Part shown: positions 38,700 through 48,471 of the stretch, in pieces
How positions within the stretch are numbered: the first letter of the stretch is position 1
Layout: every line of letters begins with the position of its first letter
Assembly: GCA_037074705.1 (NCBI GenBank)
Contig: CM073591.1
Location: 39,598,587-39,662,586 of the forward strand
DNA: 64,000 nt
DNA from: Zhengitettix transpicula
Taxonomy: Eukaryota > Arthropoda > Insecta > Orthoptera > Tetrigidae
Reading direction: 5' to 3'
The notes under the pieces: model-generated
The model's database searches: none
Told to the model about the DNA's origin: nothing
The model's input: the letters and a program-made list of their open reading frames with translations, nothing else
Translations under genes and position numbers: made by a program

Positions 38700-40871
38700 A
38701 AATAATTTCTTCACATTGCCAAATCTTCTATAAGTATTGACCAAACATTGATGTTTATATAAATAATTTTTGTGTTGAATTCCCAAGGCATCTTCTACCT
38801 GTTGTACTCGTTGTAACCGAAAAATTGTTTTCAAGATAAATTCTTGAGTTGAAAAATGTTGGGTCTTAATTTTTATTTAAAAATTATTTTTTAACTGCGT
38901 CCATTCATTTATAATTGACGTCAGATCAATTTCTATATATTTTGAATTAATTAAAATACTTCAAAATCCTATACAAAGTTGTATTATCACAACTCTGAAA
39001 GCCTACCTCAGATTTTACCGTTTGTTCTAATTCCAGATTTACTAAGAAATCCTCAATAATAGCATCAGCTAGAAACACTGCATGAAGCAGACCGGAGCGA
39101 GCCTTCTTTATCAACGTGCTCTAGAGAAGTTGAGAGGTTTTGAAGAGTTACCATGAAGTGGCGCTTGGGGTGGCGAACATTATTGTTATTATTCAAATAT
39201 AGACTCCAGAAACGAAACCAGATCTAGTTTGCGAGACCCTGGATAGGTGGAGACACGCGCCACGAACCTTAACTTAACGCTACCGTCCACAGATGGCACC
39301 AGCGTCAATCTTAAGGAACTTATTTATTTTTTCAAATTTTACAACGTGCATCACGTGTATCACGTGGAAGATGGATATGGGAGTGTGAAGACTGAAACAA
39401 GTAAAAATAGGAGGGGAGGGTGGGGTAGGGACTGATGGAGTCGACAGTAATGCGGAAATGGCAGAAGAATGAAGAAAGGAGACTAGTGTGAAATACGAAG
39501 GAAATGAAAAAGACAGTATGATAATAATTGTATACACTCTCATAAATTCCCTCTTAAGGATCTATACCCCTATTTTTTCCGTTCAACATGTAAGCCTGTC
39601 CGTTCATATCGTACACTCCTGAACCTCAATCTCACATTTTTCCTTTTCGTCTCAATTTACAATCATCTCTACTACAATTACTACCGCCTTCCTTTTGTCA
39701 AATAAGAACTACAGAATAATTATTGTTCAAATCTAAATTTCATATTCCTGCAAAAAAGAAAAGCCAATAATTGGATCAGTCTATTAATTATATATTCTGC
39801 AGTAATATTAACTGGAGGAGAGCGTGCAAAAAGGAAGGAAGTAAAAATAGAGCGTCGGGGTCTGAGGGAATCGATAATTACAGAATCGATTAATTAGTTT
39901 TAAATTAAATTAACTTTGATCCAATTTGATCAATGTTTCGATTTTAATACCGCAAGTTTTCAATGACTCGTTTACTCAGGAATTCTTATAACATATTACT
40001 GTTTTCCCTGAAGTTTTAAAATATTTCAAATTATTATTCTTCATCTGAATTTATTTATTGATTTTACATTTCCCTGCGTTTACACCGTTCGTTACAAGAA
40101 TCCATTCTGCCTATTATTCAATAATCCGAAAAAAAATTCAGTCTCACTATATTTATTTATTTTAATGTATCCTTCAGCTTTCTATCTTTTTGGACATAAT
40201 TCTCTATAAAATTTATCTTATCTACTTAATTTCTCTGACACATTTAAAAAACGTTCTCCAATTTTCTTAATAAATAAACAAATTAGGGAATTTTCTGAAA
40301 AATTATTGAACAGTTATTAATCAGTGTAAAGAAAATCTAAGTAACTGTATTATTAAATTTCTTCCTTCTCTAACCCTAGTCGCCTTTTCTTCCCCTGTAA
40401 TCGCATTTCCTCAATTTACTATCGACTCCGTCAGTCCCTTAAGATCTATTTTCACTTGGTGCTTCTTTGCACTCTCACCTTCAACTTTCTCCGTTAAATA
40501 TAATCAAGGACTTGCCGTGAGGCAGAACTAATAAGTACTAGTTTATTTATCAGACTTCTTCAAATAAATGAAACTAAAAAACAGCCTTATTAAGTCAGAA
40601 ATTTATTACGAATAAAAATTTAAAACATTATAATGGAAATAACATTCCAATTTCTTTTTACATTTCATGCAATTAATAGTTCTATAACTTTTTACATGAT
40701 TGTATTATAAACTATTATGTTTGTAAAATTTCGTTTTTTGTAATTTTTAGTTAAGGAATTTGAAATTATATCGTTTAATTAAATTTTAAAACACCTTAAG
40801 AGGTCCCAAAAAATTTATGGATGAAACGTAGTGCCTGATTTAATGTTATTTCTATTATAATGTTTTAATAA
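38700..40871. other. Non-coding stretch
   Basis: No gene is supported. The small frames at 39,247-39,543 overlap on opposite strands and carry no domain. Confidence 0.4.
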
Positions 40872-40872
40872 T

Positions 40873-40905
<33 letters not shown>

Positions 40906-40938
40906 GTATATGTATATATATATGTATATATATATATT
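40872..40938. repeat. (AT)n/(GT) microsatellite
   Basis: An AT run interrupted by TGTA units. Confidence 0.95.
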
Positions 40939-40950
40939 CTGAATATTAAG

Positions 40951-41205
40951 TAAATGAATAAATCAACATCAGCCTATTTTTAGTAAATAAAATTAAGTAA
41001 TGTAAAATTAAACAACTATTCGTCGCTTCCCTGCCTCATCAGGTTCTAGTTTAAAAAAATATATTTAAAGACAGGTCAATCTCTGCTGACTGCCGTGGCC
41101 GATCAAATTATTTTTAAAACTTGAACCTGATGAGGTCGGCGAATTAATTTTACATTAGTAAATTATTTTTTCCGACTTAAAATTGGCTGATGTTTATTTA
41201 TTTAT
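40951..41205. mobile_element. Foldback element with CTGATGAGG at both arm bases
   Basis: The left arm (40,951-41,046, ending CCTCATCAGGTTC) and right arm (41,122-41,205, starting GAACCTGATGAGG) are inverted and diverged. Both arms carry GTAAATAA..., a TTTTACATTA-type block and a CGAAT segment after CTGATGAGG, the order of a hammerhead-like core. Confidence 0.75.
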
Positions 41206-42476
41206 GGAGTTTTAAATTTTCATTCATAATAAATTTCTGATTTAATAGTCTGATGATTTTTCATTTCATAACTATTCAGTTGATTAACATATTGACTGAA
41301 CTGTTCTCTCGGATGGAAGTCGTTCGAAAATCGTACGTTTCGTCAGTAATCAGCGATCGTATTTTCAGGTTGTAATCCGAGTTCCGTATTGACAAATTCG
41401 TCGTGAGAGCCTTATTTTCTAAAAAAAAAACACTGTTTCTGTCGGTTATTGGAGAAGAAGGATAGGTGAGAGGCTGAGGAGAGATTAGAGCAATTAATAT
41501 CAATAGATAATCGTTGGGCAACGTTTCAAGTTGCATGATGAAACTACTATTTTCTTCACATAGGCACAATCATGACAGTCCAGAAAAACAGTAAAGAAAC
41601 GGCTGTCCAGACGCCTCGTCAACTGAATTAATGTGCTTCCCTTCCGCAAGGCAAACAGAGTGGGATATATGATGTCATCAGCGAAATTACCAGGCTCAGG
41701 TCGTTAAAAGTCCCATAGCTCACTCGCAGGACAGCAAAGTACAAGCAGGAAACGATATTATTAGAAACAAGCTTGTATACGTGCAGTATGTACTCGTCAA
41801 TTCCCGCTTTCAACGTGCTTAGTAAACGTGCACGTCAACAGCAACAATTCCTCTCTTTATGACCATACTTCTTGTAGTCACAAGACGTGTTAAATTTTCC
41901 CTTCTCCAAGACAAAATATTGGTGCAATTTACTCAATCTCTCTGCTCATTCTTTCTGTGCCTTCATTTTTCACTTTAACTGGAGATATTTGCTGATTGTG
42001 AAGGTGGAAGACGAGCATTCTGCGATCATTTAACCTATGGATCGCCAAAGTGGTCATTATAACATTACATGGGGTCAATCAGAACTAGGATTAGAAGAAA
42101 AATCTTATAACAAATCCCAAATACGATCTTGTAAAAATTTTAATGAATATTGTGGCAGAGAACTTCAGCAACTTTTGAAAATAAAATATTCTCTCTTGCC
42201 GGAATTTCCAAGTTCGCAGCTCGTTTCAGTCATTTTAACTGCGTAAATTATTAATCATTAAAACGTCTTACAATAATTAAAATTTCATATTGATCTATGA
42301 AAGGAATATAATTTACACACTCAACTAATATATTATTTTGATGTTTAATGTGTAAATTACATCTAAATACACATTGTTAATTAAGTTAGGAAGAAATGGT
42401 TGAATATCGGATACCGAGGTACAGATTGTCATCCAGAAAACGTATTAAGAATACTATTCAAAGAATTTTATTGCAT
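41206..42476. other. Non-coding stretch with a lone Penelope-like arm
   Basis: At 41,333-41,368 the minus strand reads CTGAAAA ... GACGAAACGTACG, another degenerate copy of the terminal motif. The rest shows nothing recognisable. Confidence 0.35.
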
Positions 42477-43266
42477 ACTAGCTGGGTGCCCGGCGTTGCC
42501 CGAGATGTCATTTATCTATAACCCCCGATATGACTTCAATTTCGGCTGCTTTTGCGCAATTTTTATGTAACGCTACTCGAACCCTAATCATTATAATTAA
42601 CTCTGAAAAATATTTCTTCAACGCAAATAACTGCCGTGTTTGCTTGTTCCAAAATTTTCACCCCGCTACCCCTGCATCTGAGGGGTAAATGCCAATTTTA
42701 ATGTCGTAACTAAACACAGTGACTTCCATAACCTTTGATTTGACTCCAATCTCAGTTGTATTCGCGTTATTTTACTGTAAAGCATCTCCATCCCAAACCC
42801 GAAGGGTGTCCTTTTCACAGGACGTAGGGGATGAAAATTGTATTCAGATAACATTGGTAGAAACACTATCAATATCTTTGACCCCTAAAAATATTTATCC
42901 GACTCAAATATCGGCTGTTTTAGTATATTTAAATATTTCCACCCCCGCTTCTGGGGGTGGAAGACGCGTCTCAACCCGACAGTGTTTGTTTCCTGGTCGC
43001 AAATAACACGTGTACGAAATTTGGTGAAAATTGCTCGACTGGTGTAGATTTGTATTTTATTTAGAAAACGTTTGTATGGGAAATAGAAAAGGGCTGTTTT
43101 TAGGGTTTTCCCGGAAATTATTCGATTTTTTCTCGCCTTTTAAACCTTCCCTAGACCTCCACAAACATTTCAAGACTAAGATAAGATAAATCCGTTCAGC
43201 AGTTCTCGAGTTTTAGTGAGACTAACGAACAGCAATTCATTTTTATATATATAGATAGATAATAAT
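42477..43266 (+). repeat. Dispersed repeat with GCCCGGCGTTGCCCG-type end (copy 2, longest)
   Basis: It starts ACTAGCTGGGTGCCCGGCG and ends with GACTAACGAACAGCAATTC and a TATATAGATAGATA tail. Inside are two related modules, each with a C-rich CCCC..GGGG segment and a TCGGCTG[T/C]TTT block. The minus-strand copies at 12.0 and 53.1 kb share the modules. Comparable ends occur in many arthropod genomes in my recollection, but the class is uncertain and no protein domain is visible. Confidence 0.7.
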
Positions 43267-44280
43267 AAAATTAAAACTGCAAAATAAACGATTAAAAAAC
43301 TCAAATATAAACTGCTAAAAACAAATTTTGGTTTGGTCGTTAATAAACACCCTTTTTTAAAACCAAATAGTTGTCGATTAATTTTACGAACTCTATCATC
43401 ATTGTACTGGTTCATTCATCATTTTATTTCTAGAAACTCCGTCAAAATTGCTATCTTTTTTGCTTCTTCTACATTGCTTTTTCCTTCGTCTGTCTTTTAT
43501 ATATTTTTGTAATGAACATTCATTTTTTATGTAATTGTAACTATAGCTTCCTTATGTTGTTTATATACATTTGGATAACTGATGTTTGTGAAGATGTTAC
43601 ACACTTCCTTTGTCACAGTTTCGTTCAGTCCTGCTCGGAATAGAAATTGTACATTGAAGTGAGAATTCTGCAATCAGTGTTCCTAATGACCAGTCTTATT
43701 AGCGAGCAATTTGCTAAGACTCGTTTTGAGTGGAGAATTTGCCCGCTGTGGCTATTAGTGAATAGTTCGTCCTTGAGGATTGTCCGTTACCTGGCGGCTA
43801 TTTCCAGACATAACATGCAATTAGAGGCATTCCTGTAAGCCACTCACAACCACCAATACCAGACTAAACAAGGCGGTTGTAGCTGACATGGACTTTGATT
43901 TTGTACTGAATAGTCGAAATCTCTATCCTGATCATCGTTTGTAATTTCTCACTTCATGTCTTCACGGAATATCAATACAGAATATTTATGAGACTGGGTC
44001 GACCTGGAGGTTTCCAGACTTAACAATGCACGATAATGAATTCTGGACGACGTCTCATAATGTTGGGGTTCCATTAATGATGTTGGTGGTTCCTTGAGTC
44101 TGAGTTTTTCCGCTTCAAGTTCGTTCTAATAATTCATAAGATTTACGATTTTTTTTAGAAAAAATTAACATTTTTCCCTGGAAAGGACCAATGGACGATG
44201 TCTCCGTCCACGAACATTCAGGATGTGGGTATGGCACTTTACACTGCTCACTTTTTCTGTGCTGTTAGTTAAACCGGGCG
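43267..44280. other. Non-coding stretch
   Basis: Nothing recognised apart from short frames without domains. Confidence 0.4.
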
Positions 44281-44286
44281 AGTCCT

Positions 44287-45389
44287 GATTCCTTCCCGGT
44301 TTATTGCGGTCACTTCCAGGTATATAAATGACACAGCCCGATTCCTTCCCGCCCGAAACCTCAGCAAGTCCCGATTCCTTCCCGTCGAATTGGTAAAACC
44401 TGCACGGCTTCCATAATCTTTTCACCAAGAGTCACAAAAATTAATAATATTCCCAAAACCATATTAAATTGATCAAAGTGTTCAATGATTACTAGTCTAA
44501 AATCGACGTTTTCAGGATTGGTTCTCAATTTTTACTGAAGTCATCCTTTATTCCAATAACGGGCATTGGTTTATAATTTAGTTGATAAAGGAATTCGTTT
44601 ATCTCACCTTAAATTACTCCAAAATAAATTTAATTTAAATTTAAAAATTTTAATGGCAAATTACTTTTTCAAATTTTTTTAGAAACATCTTGATAATTAG
44701 CTACCAGAAAAACTACTTTTATAATTAAAAGAGCACAATTACCGTTTGTAAAGATAAATAACACAAGCAATTAACGACCCGTATAACATAATTACATTTT
44801 TCAAGAGCATTCAATTTAAACTGTCCGAATTATTCAAATCTTATTTATAATATAGTTTATGACCAGTTTCAGAAAGTTTATTTAATTAATTTAAAATAAT
44901 AACGTTTTGGTACATATTTGTACCTTCTTCAGGTTTTTAATGAAAAAAAAACTGTCTGAAACGTCATAAACTGCATTATAAAATGGTGATTTATTTTAAT
45001 ATTATTGAATTATTCACAACCGAAAGCTTGGAGATATAAGATATATTTTCGTGACTGTTTTATTGGATATGCAACATCAATTTAATGTTTTTGTTGCGTG
45101 ATTTGTTGCAATATTTTTTACACAAATTTTGGACTATTTTCTTAATTTGACACACCTAATAAAGATAAACATTACATTACGGTAACATACATGAAAATAT
45201 AAATAGTTCTTATTATATTTAATTGTATCATGGCATGAGAATAAAAATTCACGATGAAAATACATTCCACTTAATTTTACTCTACTACTGGTCGAGAAGG
45301 AATCGGTTCTTTTCCACTTGTTTATCTCTGAACGGACGGGAAGGAAACGGGCGATCATTACGTCCCGCAGGTAGTTCTGGGAAGGAATC
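44287..45389. repeat. Region bounded by inverted clusters of GATTCCTTCCCG
   Basis: GATTCCTTCCCG occurs three times at 44,287-44,384. Its complement occurs three times, twice with one mismatch and once with two or fewer, at 45,293-45,389. Such subterminal clusters in opposite orientation suggest the two ends of a DNA element, but outer termini were not found. The foldback element at 44,826-45,016 lies between them. Confidence 0.4.
44826..45016. mobile_element. Foldback element carrying a near-perfect hammerhead-like core
   Basis: The arms share GAATTATTC, a TATAATRYAGTTTATGAC block and CAG[T/A]-type junctions in inverted order. On the minus strand at 44,901-44,932, CTGAAGA is followed by GGTAC, a 6-base loop, GTACC and AAAACGTT. 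Only one base of the GAAA core is changed. Confidence 0.7.
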
Positions 45390-45399
45390 TTGCCATGCT

Positions 45400-45650
45400 C
45401 AGTAAAACTACCCGCCATCGGAAAGGCGTGGGACAAGTACCAAGCGTACGACCTACCTGATGCCGGTTTTCTAGGGTTTGTCCTTTTAGGCGAATGCTGG
45501 GTAGGGTCCTTAAACCATAGCCCGGGGGCCCTAGTTAACCCTGGGCTAGCTTCCTGTATCCCCCTTTTCAAGTCCCTTCCTATGCTATTAAAGGAGAGTT
45601 ACCACCACGTGGATTACCCTATATATAACCTGTCTACATCTTCTTGTTCA
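45400..45650 (+). mobile_element. 5'-truncated retroposon copy (family 2)
   Basis: It shares CATCGGAAAGGCGTGGGACA, TTAGGCGAATGCTGGGTAGG and AGCCCGGGGGCCCTAGTTAA with the other copies. It ends ATATAACCTGTCTACATC followed by TTCTTG, the family-2 3' end. The upstream boundary is a guess. Frames on both strands here (45,134-45,571 and 45,390-45,698) are repeat-derived. Confidence 0.75.
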
Positions 45651-48242
45651 CCTTCTCGGAACACAAGGATTCGGGTCGAGTGTCTGTACTGCATCTGAGG
45701 GCATAAAACCATTTAATAAGAGATAGATAATGCGAGAAAATTAATAAAGATCGTAAGAATGACGTGAAACAAAAAATATATTATTGTTCGTTCTTACTCT
45801 TCCTACACTAGGTTTGTTGATTTTCAAATGTGTATTATTCTGGTAAATAACTTCGAGTCAAGGCTACCTGTATGTCATTTCTCATTTTTACCTTCTCTTA
45901 TGATTATCGGAATTTTGAAACTGTTACAGGAAATCTCTACCACAATTGCGACTGCTCTAGACAACGGAATGAACAAAAACTCATTAGTTGTTATTGTTTT
46001 CTTAATTGTTTTGCCATTAGGCGGGATTGACCTTCAAGTTGGTGTCATTACCAGGCATTATTGGGTTGTGTTGGAAAGAAACGAGAGTAGCGGACCTGCG
46101 AGACATCCCTATGGAAACCCCCAGAACACTTGGATATTGCGTAATAAGACTTTAGATCGATCTGCAGATGGAAGAACATATTTTTTCAGGTATCGGATCA
46201 TAACCGTTCCCTCACAGTCACCAAATTTGATTTAATCTTTTAATTCATTTTGTAATTGTTCTTAATATTTTAAAAATAAATTAGGCAAATATTCGTATTT
46301 TTAATAGTGAAATAATTAATACAAAAATACTATAATGAAAGGACAATACTTTTCTAATAGGCCTATTCATCGTTGGATCTGTTCAGAATGAAAACCAAAT
46401 CATTTGTTGTTATTTGCCGGTCATCAAATGAAAAGAAAATTTAATGATTCCTTCAGATTCAGTCTAGAGGTGCCTAAACAATCGCTTGTATCAAAAATTA
46501 GAGAAATAATATTATATATGATTTTGTTGAAGTCGAGAAATATAATATAAAAACATTTTACACAATTTTCTTTAAAACTATAATTCAATATAAAATTTGC
46601 AACGTAGTTAATTAACTAATCCACAAGATTCATTGAACAATCCCTGGAGTCAGTTCGGATCTGATAGTGCATTGTTTGGGTGCGGGTGGATTCTGATGTC
46701 TAATATATCGTTTTCTTCCCCGACTTACCGTCTGCTGACTCCGTAAAGGAGCGGATCGCCAATCTCTTATCACTTGATCAGTAGTGAAACTAGTCCTACG
46801 TTTGGGTACTGACCTTCATAGTTCAAGCAAACAAAATTTATGGTTGATGTGCAAAAGGGAAAACTATAAAAAATTGTCTAACGCGAAATAAAAGAGTAAC
46901 TAAAATGAAAACTCTTTTGTTTTGTATTCAAAAGTTAAATTTTCTCGTCCTGTTGCGCGTCGAAGCTGAGAGAGTGACCAAACGACGTGTCTGTTCAAAA
47001 CAACTCATTACGATGTGAATGAATGATGATTTCCGAAACGAAGTAGGAAATAGGTTCATATTTTTTTACGAATTCCTCAAGATCAAACCAGGCTCCATTT
47101 AATGGCAGGCTAATTTTTACGAGTGTAATGAATTCTTGTTTCCGATATTTTTAATTTAATTTTCAGGCTGCTAAATAATTTTATTTCTGAGTGATGAAAG
47201 TATATTTAGAAGGACGAAAGAGTGATGCCGGTCTTCAAACTGCACAAATCCTTTCGGCATCTATCATAGCGAGCTGAGAGAACCTTTTTTTTTGTGCGTC
47301 AAGTTAAGAGATCACGTTTAAGTTGTGTGTAATGCAAGGTTACAGGTTTGCGGCACTTGGCATTTGTCACGTCCAGATTGAAAATAAAACGCCCTCTGGC
47401 GACTAAAAGCCAGTAAATATAGCGGACGTCGTGGCCCGGAGCCAAGCAGCTGTCCTGCTGAGACTTCTGCCCGAGAAAATCACCGGAACCGGTCCTTCGT
47501 GAGTGAACAGCAAAGCCGACGGTGCACACAGAAAACCATATACACGGCTAATTATCTCCGTGCGAGAATGTAATTTTCCTGTGGGTTGCTTACGTCAGCT
47601 CACATTGCCCATTCCAGTTCCATCCCTCGCCCTCATCAACTACTGTGTACTACAATTTCGCTTCGTAATTTAGCAGTGACCTTTCCTCCATTAATTTCAC
47701 CACGCACTTCTTCTTAACCAATCCTGAGTGCCGCAGTGCCATTAATAACATCTTTCCCAAAATCTAATTACCTTAATTAATTTTTGTCACATTTGTGTAC
47801 CAACATAAATAAGAAAAATATTAGTGTTAGGATTTTCCAGTGGTGACGGAAGTTTTCGGAAATATCTTAAAAGTAGGCAAACTACTGAAGAAGTTCCGAT
47901 TAATAATGAACCGAGTAAAACCAGGAAGTTATAGTAAGAAGTGACACTAAAAGTAGCAACACACTTAATATTAAAATTGTTTCCGTCTCTGCAGAAGTAA
48001 AAGGTTACTAAAGAAGAGATCATATACGAAACCATCAAAACACAGAAACTACAACCTTCCACTTTACGTCCTATGTAGAAATTACGTCTAGTAAATTCTT
48101 TGGTAATTATTATTCTCCATCAAGATGCTTCACCCCGATAGTGCAGTCGTATCTTTCTCCATTAGACACTGATTATTTTCCAATAACTGTTTGGCTTGTA
48201 ATAAAGTTGTTCATATAAATTCGCATTATAGTTATTAGGAGA
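45651..48242. other. Sequence upstream of the gene, no coding exon recognised
   Basis: A 135-codon frame at 45,828-46,235 lacks any recognisable domain. A moderately GC-rich patch at 47,380-47,540 includes TTCGTGAGTG, which could be a splice donor of an untranslated exon, but there is no independent support. Confidence 0.3.
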
Positions 48243-48471
48243 GGGGTTCTCCGTACAATAATTAAATATGTCAACCCATCAGACGTTTCTTGTCGTCCTC
48301 AGGATAGCGCTTTAGGCAGCGTGGCCTATTAATGGCCCTGACAGCGCCGGCACGCACCTGAGCGTCGGAGCTATTTCTGACGCCAGTCTCTCCGCGGAGT
48401 GCGTGGCGAGTGCCTGTGCCGTTGCGTAGTGTTAGTGCTAGTGATAGTGTTACTCGTAGTTTCCCGACGCC
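48243..48471 (+). promoter_or_regulatory. Probable promoter and 5' untranslated leader of the 48.5-kb gene
   Basis: Composition changes abruptly from AT-rich to GC-rich near 48,300. This leader includes GTAGTGTTAGTGCTAGTGA-type repetition just before the coding start. An in-frame TAG (48,457-48,459) lies 15 bases before the ATG at 48,472, so translation cannot begin upstream in this exon. G at -3 of the ATG (GACGCC ATG A) gives a reasonable initiation context. No clear TATA box was found. The transcription start is not determined. Confidence 0.5.

Noticed and set aside
45134..45571. 145-codon minus-strand frame
   Set aside because: About half lies inside the retroposon copy at 45,400-45,650 and the rest is AT-rich flank. 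It is not an independent gene.
45828..46235. 135-codon plus-strand frame upstream of the gene
   Set aside because: It contains no domain, repeat or splice evidence, and its composition is like the surrounding non-coding DNA.
47380..47540. Possible untranslated first exon with donor TTCGTGAGTG
   Set aside because: It rests only on a donor-like hexamer in a mildly GC-rich patch, with no support for linkage to the gene.
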